Shown one piece after another: positions 7,340-13,131 of a stretch of DNA of 17,575 bases. The notes under the pieces are model-generated. The model saw only the letters and a list, made by a program, of their open reading frames with translations. It searched no databases and was not told the origin of the DNA. Source of the DNA: CSP1-4 sp036559965. Lineage in GTDB: Bacteria; Chloroflexota; Limnocylindria; Limnocylindrales; CSP1-4. The DNA is taken from the NCBI GenBank assembly GCA_036559965.1, contig DATBSD010000122.1, positions 1 to 17,575 on the forward strand, written 5' to 3'. The number at the start of each line of letters is the position of its first letter. Within the stretch, counting starts at the first letter, position 1. Made by a program: the position numbers and the translations under genes.

Positions 7340-7368
7340 AGTCTAGCCGAGGGTCGCAGACGGGTCAA
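7340..7368 (-). promoter_or_regulatory. Sigma70-like promoter of the rpsU train
   Basis: On the minus strand TTGACC (7363-7368) and TAGACT (7340-7345) are separated by exactly 17 bases, matching the housekeeping consensus at 5/6 and 4/6. It is the best -35/-10 pair I could find in the window. Predicted transcription begins near 7333, giving a leader of about 118 bases. It lies in the 202-base divergent gap (7216-7417) shared with the LLM gene. Confidence 0.7.
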
Positions 7369-7417
7369 ACCCAGTCCTGCTGCACGCGCAGGGCATCCGG
7401 AGGCCCAGAATGGCGCG

Positions 7418-8332
7418 ATGCGCCCACTCAAGGTCGGGGTCCAGCTGCCGGAGGTCGAGCGGGAGGTGCGCTGGCCGGAGCTGCGGGACATGGCTCGCGC
7501 TGCCCAGTCGGTCGGCTTCGACAGCCTCTGGCTGGGCGACCACCTGCTCTACCGCCGCCCGAACGACCGCGCCCGAGGCCCCTGGGAGGTCTGGACGTCG
7601 CTGGCGGGCCTCGCCGAGGCGACCGACCGGATCACGCTCGGGCCACTGGTGGCCTGCACCAGCTTCCACGAGCCGGCGATGCTGGCGAAGATGGCCGCGA
7701 CGGTCGATGAGATCAGCGGCGGACGGCTCATCCTCGGCCTCGGCGCGGGCTGGAACGAGACCGACTATCGCGCCTTCGGCTTCCCGTTCGACCAGCGCAT
7801 CTCGCGCTTCGAGGAGGCCTTCACGATCACCCGGACGCTGCTCCGCGAGGGCGCCATCGACTTCGACGGCCGCTTCTACCAGGCCCGCGACTGCGAGCTG
7901 CTGCCGCGTGGCCCGCGGCCGTCCGGGCCGCCGCTCATGGTCGGGTCGATCGGGCCGCGCATGCTGCGCATCACGATGCCGCACGTCGACGGTTGGAACG
8001 TCTGGTATGCCGACACCCACAACTCGCCGGCCGGCGTGGCACCGCTCCGCGCGCTCGTGGATGCGGCCTGCGACGAGGTCGGACGCGACCCGGCGGACGT
8101 CCAACGCACCGTCGCCGTCCTCGTCCGCCTGCCCGGTGGCCGGGGGCGGCCGTCGAGCGACCCAGCACAGGCCGCACTGCCGCCTCTGGCTGGCACGGCC
8201 GAGGTCATCGCGGACGGGCTGCGCGCCTACAGCCGCGAGGGCATCGCCCATGTCCAGCTCGTGCTCGATCCCATCACGCAGGCCTCGATCGAGGACCTGG
8301 CGCCCGTCCTCGCCGACCTCGACCGGGGCTGA
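7418..8332 (+). CDS. LLM-class flavin- or F420-dependent oxidoreductase
   Basis: A 304-aa luciferase-like TIM-barrel enzyme. Such proteins use reduced FMN or coenzyme F420 for monooxygenation or hydride transfer; the substrate here is unknown. Visible features: N-terminal strand LKVGVQLP; SVGFDSLWLGDHL (about 31-43); RITLGPLVACTSFHEPAMLA (about 71-90); and DEISGGRLILGLGAGWNETDYRAFG (about 97-121), the classic family block. The ATG at 7418 gives the standard N-terminus. GGAGG is 14 bases upstream, longer than ideal, so initiation may not rely on it. The acyl-CoA ligase-like gene starts 12 bases after its stop, so the two are probably co-transcribed. Cofactor choice between FMN and F420 cannot be decided from the sequence by eye. 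Confidence 0.93.
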   Translation: MRPLKVGVQLPEVEREVRWPELRDMARAAQSVGFDSLWLGDHLLYRRPNDRARGPWEVWTSLAGLAEATDRITLGPLVACTSFHEPAMLAKMAATVDEISGGRLILGLGAGWNETDYRAFGFPFDQRISRFEEAFTITRTLLREGAIDFDGRFYQARDCELLPRGPRPSGPPLMVGSIGPRMLRITMPHVDGWNVWYADTHNSPAGVAPLRALVDAACDEVGRDPADVQRTVAVLVRLPGGRGRPSSDPAQAALPPLAGTAEVIADGLRAYSREGIAHVQLVLDPITQASIEDLAPVLADLDRG

Positions 8333-8337
8333 GGAGG
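8333..8337 (+). promoter_or_regulatory. Strong ribosome binding site of the ligase gene
   Basis: GGAGG 7 bases before the ATG at 8345, within the 12-base gap after the LLM stop. This fixes the start and supports a two-gene transcript. Confidence 0.75.
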
Positions 8338-8344
8338 GCCGCTG

Positions 8345-10072
8345 ATGCCGATCACCTTCCCGGATCCCCGCACCTACGCCTCGCTGCTCGCGATCCTCGA
8401 GGATGCGGCGCGGCGGCGACCCGACGAGATCGCCATGTCCCTGGCGGCGGATGCCGGCCGCGAGCAGGAGTGGTCGGCGACCGAGCTCCTGTATCGGTCG
8501 CGGCTGGCCGCCGCCCGGCTGCAGGCTGCCGGCCTGGGGCCCGGCGACCGGCTGCTGACGTGGTGCCCGTCGGGACCGGATCTGACCGCCGTCATGTTCG
8601 GGGCGATCCGGCTGGGCGTCGTCATCGTGCCCCTCGACCTGCGCATGGCGCCCGAGGTCATCGAACGCATCGCGGCCCGCGCCGACACGCGCGTCCTGGC
8701 CATCGGCGTCGGACGGGACGCGCCCGACCCACGCGAGCTTGAGATCGACGGGCTCATCGTGCGTACGGTCCCGAGTCTCATCGCCGAGCCCGGCGCGGAC
8801 GGCGGCAGTCCCCTGCCCGATGGCTGGCAGGCGCAGCTCGACGCCATCCCGATGCCCGGCCGGGCGACCCTCTTCGAGATCGTCTTCACGTCCGGCACGA
8901 CGGGCTCGCCGAAAGGCGCGATGCTCACGCACGGCAACCTGCTCGCGACCATCGAAGCGGCCGACCAGCTCGTGCCACGGATCCAGCACCGGATCGTCTC
9001 ACTGCTGCCGCTGTCGCACCTCTTCGGGCAGCTCGAGCTGGGCTACGCGCTGCTGGCCGGGGCGCCCATCCTGTACCTCCGCTCGCGCAACCCGCGGGTC
9101 ATCTTCGAGGCCATCCGCGCTCACGAGGTGACGACGATGGTCGTCGTGCCCCAGGTCCTGGATCTCTTCTGGTCGTCGATCGAGCGCGAGGTCGCCAAGT
9201 CGGGCCGGAGTGCGCAGTTCGAGCGCCTGCGGTCGATCGCGCGCCGGCTGCCGTATCGGGCGCGCCGGCTGCTCTTCCGGACCGTGCACGAGCGCCTCGG
9301 CGGCCAGCTTGGCCTGTTCGTCTGTTCCGCCGCCTTCCTGCCGCCGGCCCTCCAGCAGGCCTGGGAGGACCTTGGCGTGGTGGTGCTCCAGGGCTTCGGC
9401 TCGACGGAGTGCGGATTCGCGGTCGCCAACCGGATGGACGATCACCCACCGGGCGTCGTCGGTCGCTCGGTCGACCCGGTCCGCGTGCGCATCGACCCGC
9501 AGACCGGCGAGGTCCTCGTCGCCGGCCCGACGGTCTTCCAGGGCTACTGGCGTGATCCCGAGGCGACGGCTGCGGCCATCGACGCCGACGGCTGGTTCCA
9601 CACCGGCGACATCGGCCACGAGGACGACAAGGGCCGTCTCGTGCTGTCGGGCCGGATCAAGAACATGATCGCCTTGCCCAACGGCTTGAAGGTCTACCCC
9701 GAGGACATGGAGAACGTGCTGCGTGAGTCGGGCCTGCGCGATACGGTCGTGCTGGAGACGACGCCCGGTCGCATCGAGGCCGTCGTGCTGCCGCCCGACG
9801 CACCGCTCATGCCGACCTCCGGCGCGGCCCCGGAACCACGTGCCAGGTCAGCGGAGGATGCCGCCGAGCTGCGTGAGCGGATCGATGCCTGTGTCAGGGT
9901 GGCTAACGCGCGACTGGGCATGCACCAACGCATCGTCGCCTGGCGCCTCTGGCCCGACGCCGACTTCCCGCGCACGCATACGCTCAAGGTCAGGCGCCCG
10001 CTCGTGGAAGCCTGGGTGGCCGCCGATGCGCCACCCCGCGACGTTGCTGCCCAGCGACCGACCGACGGCTAG
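8345..10072 (+). CDS. AMP-forming acyl-CoA synthetase-like enzyme (ANL superfamily)
   Basis: A 575-aa adenylate-forming ligase that would activate a carboxylic acid with ATP, most likely then thioesterified to CoA. ANL motifs are intact: P-loop FTSGTTGSPKGAMLTHGN (181-198), GFGSTECG (350-357), GWFHTGDIG (416-424), SGRIKNMIALPNGLKVYPED (435-454) and a C-terminal catalytic lysine in THTLKVRR (Lys548). It resembles long-chain fatty acid-CoA ligases. The tail after A10 is short and there is no fused carrier domain. GGAGG at 8333-8337 lies 7 bases before the ATG. It is the second gene after the LLM oxidoreductase. Its TAG stop overlaps the stop of the convergent lipoprotein gene in a shared CTAG. 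The acyl substrate cannot be inferred. Confidence 0.94.
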   Translation: MPITFPDPRTYASLLAILEDAARRRPDEIAMSLAADAGREQEWSATELLYRSRLAAARLQAAGLGPGDRLLTWCPSGPDLTAVMFGAIRLGVVIVPLDLRMAPEVIERIAARADTRVLAIGVGRDAPDPRELEIDGLIVRTVPSLIAEPGADGGSPLPDGWQAQLDAIPMPGRATLFEIVFTSGTTGSPKGAMLTHGNLLATIEAADQLVPRIQHRIVSLLPLSHLFGQLELGYALLAGAPILYLRSRNPRVIFEAIRAHEVTTMVVVPQVLDLFWSSIEREVAKSGRSAQFERLRSIARRLPYRARRLLFRTVHERLGGQLGLFVCSAAFLPPALQQAWEDLGVVVLQGFGSTECGFAVANRMDDHPPGVVGRSVDPVRVRIDPQTGEVLVAGPTVFQGYWRDPEATAAAIDADGWFHTGDIGHEDDKGRLVLSGRIKNMIALPNGLKVYPEDMENVLRESGLRDTVVLETTPGRIEAVVLPPDAPLMPTSGAAPEPRARSAEDAAELRERIDACVRVANARLGMHQRIVAWRLWPDADFPRTHTLKVRRPLVEAWVAADAPPRDVAAQRPTDG

Positions 10073-10635
10073 CGCAGCACCTCGTGCTCCGTGCCGACGG
10101 TGGTCATGATGTCGAAGGCCGCAGCGGCCGCTTCGTCGTCACCCGCCGCTGACGCCGCGAACCAGGTCATGAGCACGGCCGGCCCGACCTGGCCGACGTG
10201 GAACGTGGCATCGCCCGGGAAGTTGATGCGTCCCGGTCCGCTCGAGAGGTAGGCCGCCAGGTCATCGGCACCGGCCGCCGCCGCTTCCGCCGTGCCGAAC
10301 TCGTAGACCAGGACGACACCGTCGTCGGGATCCGCGAGGCGGACCTGGAAGGCCGAGCGTGGGACGTCGCCGAAGCTGGCCGGCTGGGCCGGCTGCCAGG
10401 CGCGCGTGGCAGGGGCCAGTTCGAAGCCGCCGACGGCCAGGGCATCGGTGAGCAGCCGCAGCGCGCCGGCCGCGGACGCGCCGGCCGACGGTCGTGGCGT
10501 CTCGGCGTCGGGGACGCTGCCCAGGCCACCGAGCGTCACGCCCCCACCGCAGCCGCCCAGCAGGACGGCCGCCGCGACGGTCGCGAGCACCCAGGCCGCC
10601 CTCCGTCGCGCGATCGGCCGGTCGATCCAGGTCAA
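10069..10635 (-). CDS. Predicted lipoprotein of unknown function
   Basis: A 188-aa protein with a lipoprotein signal: basic n-region (MTWIDRPIARRR), hydrophobic core and lipobox LGGC with Cys29, followed by a Gly/Ser/Pro-rich linker. It should be lipid-anchored on the outer face of the membrane. The mature part is Ala-rich, with a possible alpha/beta domain (GVVLVYEFGT, then FHVGQVGPAVLMTWFA) that I do not recognise. I chose the TTG at 10635 because it overlaps the HIT gene stop as TTGA and supplies the positively charged n-region. A GTG further in (WVLATV) has GGAGG 9 bases upstream but would remove those charges. It is the last gene of its strand block, with its stop shared in CTAG with the convergent ligase gene. 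Confidence 0.8.
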   Translation of the reverse strand: MTWIDRPIARRRAAWVLATVAAAVLLGGCGGGVTLGGLGSVPDAETPRPSAGASAAGALRLLTDALAVGGFELAPATRAWQPAQPASFGDVPRSAFQVRLADPDDGVVLVYEFGTAEAAAAGADDLAAYLSSGPGRINFPGDATFHVGQVGPAVLMTWFAASAAGDDEAAAAAFDIMTTVGTEHEVLR

Positions 10636-10979
10636 CCCGGCGGCCAGGCCATCGAGCGGCCGCCCATGAGGTGCCAGTGGAGGTGGTCGACCGACTGCCC
10701 GCCCCACTCGCCGACGTTGCTGACGAGGCGATAGCCGCGCTCGGCGACGCCGGCCTGGCGAGCGAGCGCGGCGGCCACGGCGAACGTCCGGCCGAGCATG
10801 GGGCCATCGGCCTCCGTCAGCTCGAGCGCCGAGGCGATGTGCCGTCGGGGCACGATCAGGACGTGCGTCGGTGCCCGTGGGGCGATGTCATGGAAGGCGA
10901 TGACCAGGTCGTCGTCGTGGATGCGGGTCGACGGCAGGTCACCGGCCACGATGCGGCAGAAGAGGCAGGTCTCGGACAT
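10632..10979 (-). CDS. HIT-family (HinT-like) nucleotide hydrolase
   Basis: A 115-aa histidine-triad protein. HinT-type members hydrolyse phosphoramidates of AMP and acyl-adenylates in the cytoplasm. The triad motif is exact: SVDHLHWHLMGG with His99, His101 and His103. The N-terminal CLFCRIV (Cys5, Cys8) matches the zinc-binding pair seen in many bacterial HINT proteins, and HVLIVPRRHI is the other conserved strand. The ATG at 10979 has no convincing Shine-Dalgarno; TAGGGT lies 9 bases before it. It follows prmA by 29 bases, and its TGA overlaps the lipoprotein TTG. HIT genes often neighbour dnaJ and ybeY genes in GC-rich bacteria, which fits this context. Confidence 0.94.
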   Translation of the reverse strand: MSETCLFCRIVAGDLPSTRIHDDDLVIAFHDIAPRAPTHVLIVPRRHIASALELTEADGPMLGRTFAVAAALARQAGVAERGYRLVSNVGEWGGQSVDHLHWHLMGGRSMAWPPG

Positions 10980-10988
10980 GGCAGGCGC

Positions 10989-10994
10989 ACCCTA
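10989..10994 (-). promoter_or_regulatory. Putative extended -10 box before the HIT gene
   Basis: TGC-TAGGGT on the minus strand, 9 bases before the ATG, within the 29-base gap after prmA. TCGACT, a 4/6 match to TTGACA, lies 16 bases upstream inside the end of prmA. Together they would give a transcript with almost no leader. Confidence 0.4.
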
Positions 10995-11008
10995 GCAGAG
11001 CCCGGCCG

Positions 11009-11941
11009 TCAGTCGATGCGCTCGGCCTCCAGCGCCACCCACTCGCCATCGGCCTGGCGGCCGACGAGATGGTAGCCGGCTGCGGCCAGGGCCTGCCGGA
11101 CCTCCGGCTCGCGGTCCTGGTAGATGCCGCCGGCCACCAGGCGGCCGGTCGGTCGGGTGGCCTCGTAGAGGCCCGCCGCCAGCCGGACGAGCAGGCCGGC
11201 GATGAGGTTGGCGAGCACGACGTCGAACGGCCCGTCATCGGTCGGCAACGAGCCTTCGCGGGCGGCCACCCGTCGAACGACGTGGTTGCGCCGCGCGTTG
11301 CCGATGGTCGCCTCGACCGCCAGCGGATCGATGTCGAGACCGAGCACGCGCCGCGCACCGAACCGCGCGGCGGTCACCGCCAGGATGCCCGAGCCGCAAC
11401 CGACGTCGAGCACGCTCGCGCCGGCGACGCGCCCAGCATCCGCGAGCCGTTCGACAGCAGCCAGGCAGAGCCGCGTCGTGGGGTGGAGCCCGGTGCCGAA
11501 AGCCTGGCCCGGATCGAGGGCGATGACGACCTCATCGGACGACCGTCGATGCCGGCGCCAGGTCGGTCGGATGACGACGCGACGCCCGACGCGGATGACC
11601 GGGAAGTGCTCCTTCCAGGCATTCGCCCAGTCGGCGTCACGCAGCTCTCGCGTGCGCAGCTCGCCGATCGGCCGCAGCCCGAACGCCTGCAGGTGACCGA
11701 GGTCCGACTCGACCCGCTCGATGACGCTGGCCACGGCGAGCGGATCGGCGGCCGGCAGATAGGCTCGCACGGTCGCCGGTCGCGTGGCATCGACGCGCGC
11801 TCCAAGGCCCTCGTCGACGAGGTCGAAGGCCGGCTCGACGCTCACGCCACCGGGCGCCACACGGGCGAGGATCTCGGCCACCGCCTCCACGGCCTCGGTG
11901 TCGGCGTCGACGGCGAGCTCGAGCCAGGTCGCGGCCTTCAG
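11009..11941 (-). CDS. prmA: Ribosomal protein L11 methyltransferase PrmA, probable CTG start
   Basis: PrmA trimethylates ribosomal protein L11 using S-adenosylmethionine. The family core is clear: DPGQAFGTGLHPTT, the SAM-binding VLDVGCGSGILAVTAARFGA, LGLDIDPLAV, and ANLIAGLL. One position differs from the common AFGTGTHPTT (Thr to Leu). The first ATG/GTG/TTG in frame is GTG at 11890, which would begin inside the N-terminal domain. Upstream in frame the sequence reads KAATWLELAVDADTEAVEAV, matching the conserved PrmA N-terminus (compare MPWIQLKL in E. coli). The only plausible codon there is CTG at 11941, overlapping the dnaJ stop as CTGA, with AAGGA 9 bases upstream. With CTG the protein is 310 aa; with GTG it is 293. 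Function is secure; the start is an inference. Confidence 0.93.
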   Translation of the reverse strand: MKAATWLELAVDADTEAVEAVAEILARVAPGGVSVEPAFDLVDEGLGARVDATRPATVRAYLPAADPLAVASVIERVESDLGHLQAFGLRPIGELRTRELRDADWANAWKEHFPVIRVGRRVVIRPTWRRHRRSSDEVVIALDPGQAFGTGLHPTTRLCLAAVERLADAGRVAGASVLDVGCGSGILAVTAARFGARRVLGLDIDPLAVEATIGNARRNHVVRRVAAREGSLPTDDGPFDVVLANLIAGLLVRLAAGLYEATRPTGRLVAGGIYQDREPEVRQALAAAGYHLVGRQADGEWVALEAERID

Positions 11942-13059
11942 CTGATGGCGTCCTTGACCCGGTCGAAGATGCCCCGGTCTGGTCGTCCGTCGGACGCCTC
12001 GCCCGTCTCGTCGGCGAACTCGGCCAGCAGGTCCCGCTGGCGCTTCGTGAGCCGGGTCGGGACCTTGACGTCGACGAGCACGTGGAGGTCGCCGCGCACG
12101 CCGGCCCGGCGGAGATGCGGCACGCCCTTGCCTCGTAGGCGGATCTCGGTCCCGGGCTGCGTGCCCGGCTTGATCTCGATGGCTTCCTCGCCGTCGGCGG
12201 TCGGCACCGTCATCGTGGCGCCCAGCGCCGCCTGCGTGAAGGTCAGCGGCAGCTCCAGGAAGAGCTCCGTGTCTCTGCGCTGGAGACGTGGATGGGGCGT
12301 CACGTGCGCGACGACATAGAGGTTGCCGAACGGGCCGCCGCGCGGACCGGCCTCGCCCTCACCGGTCAGGCGCACCTGATGGCCCTCGTCGATGCCCGCC
12401 GGCATCGACACGCGGAGCTTCCGCCGACGCTCCGTCCGGCCATCGCCGCGGCACGTCGGGCAAGGATCCTCGATGATGCGGCCCAGGCCGTTGCAGCGCG
12501 GACAGGAGCTGACGTTGACCATCTGCCCGAGCAGGGTCGAGCGGACCGACCGGACCTCGCCGGTGCCGTTGCACTGGGGGCACGAGATCGGCGACGTGCC
12601 GGCCTTGGCTCCGCTGCCGGTGCATGTCTCGCAGCGGCCGAGGGCGCTGAACTCGATCTCCTTCTCGACTCCGGCGATGGACTCGGCGAACGTCAGGCGG
12701 AGGTCGTAGCGCAGGTCCGCCCCGGCCGGTGGCCGGCCGCGACGGTCGCCGCTCCCGCCCTGGCCGAAGAAGGCGTCGAACAGGTCGCCGAAGCCCTGGA
12801 AGCCACCGCCGAACGGCCCGGCTCCATCGCCGCCGCCGACGCCGGCGTGACCGAACGTGTCATAGGCCTGCCGGCGCTGGGGATCGGAGAGGACCTGGTA
12901 GGCCTCGTTGATCTCCTTGAAGCGCTCGTCGGCGCCGGCCTCCGTCGATACGTCCGGATGCCATTGCTGGGCGAGGCGACGGAAGGCCCTCTTGATGTCC
13001 CCGTCGGACGCCCCGCGGGGCACGCCGAGGACGTCGTAGTAGTCGCGTTGCGAAACCAT
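11938..13059 (-). CDS. dnaJ: Chaperone DnaJ (type I Hsp40)
   Basis: DnaJ stimulates DnaK ATPase activity and delivers substrates. At 373 aa it is a full-length type I protein: J-domain (about 5-70) with the catalytic HPD at 34-36; short Gly/Phe-rich linker (about 72-108); cysteine-rich zinc domain with all four CxxCxGxG repeats (Cys143/146, 160/163, 186/189, 200/203); and C-terminal substrate-binding domains. The ATG at 13059 has no Shine-Dalgarno; TATACT lies 9 bases upstream, so the mRNA may be leaderless. Its stop overlaps the proposed prmA CTG. The usual hrcA-grpE-dnaK partners are not upstream; tadE/tadG-like genes are there instead, separated by a hairpin. Confidence 0.97.
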   Translation of the reverse strand: MVSQRDYYDVLGVPRGASDGDIKRAFRRLAQQWHPDVSTEAGADERFKEINEAYQVLSDPQRRQAYDTFGHAGVGGGDGAGPFGGGFQGFGDLFDAFFGQGGSGDRRGRPPAGADLRYDLRLTFAESIAGVEKEIEFSALGRCETCTGSGAKAGTSPISCPQCNGTGEVRSVRSTLLGQMVNVSSCPRCNGLGRIIEDPCPTCRGDGRTERRRKLRVSMPAGIDEGHQVRLTGEGEAGPRGGPFGNLYVVAHVTPHPRLQRRDTELFLELPLTFTQAALGATMTVPTADGEEAIEIKPGTQPGTEIRLRGKGVPHLRRAGVRGDLHVLVDVKVPTRLTKRQRDLLAEFADETGEASDGRPDRGIFDRVKDAIS

Positions 13060-13068
13060 GCGCCGCGA

Positions 13069-13074
13069 AGTATA
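13069..13074 (-). promoter_or_regulatory. Putative -10 box directly before dnaJ
   Basis: TATACT on the minus strand, 5/6 to the -10 consensus, 9 bases before the dnaJ ATG. No -35 hexamer is recognisable where expected; that stretch is occupied by the 13081-13110 hairpin. Transcription would start within a few bases of the ATG. Confidence 0.55.
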
Positions 13075-13080
13075 GGTTTC

Positions 13081-13110
13081 GGCCGGAGACCGTCCCGGCG
13101 GTCCCCGGCC
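13081..13110 (-). terminator. Long hairpin between the tadG-like gene and dnaJ
   Basis: A 12-base stem (13081-13092 with 13099-13110), fully paired on the minus RNA with one G-U, and a 6-base loop. It lies 21 bases after the TadG-like stop. No T-tract follows, so it is either a GC-rich terminator of the tadE-tadG transcript or an operator overlapping the dnaJ promoter, whose -10 box begins 7 bases further on. Confidence 0.5.
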
Positions 13111-13131
13111 GTGAGGGCGATGCGCCGGTTG

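Noticed and set aside
7399..7412. ATG at 7410 with GGAGG 6 bases upstream as a start near the LLM gene
   Set aside because: The spacing is ideal but the frame (MARCAHSRSG...) is a Ser/Arg-rich shadow; the LLM motifs are in the frame of the ATG at 7418.
7343..8989. 548-codon minus-strand open frame opposite the LLM and ligase genes
   Set aside because: Arg/Asp/Gln-rich composition without motifs, crossing two identified genes and the rpsU promoter.
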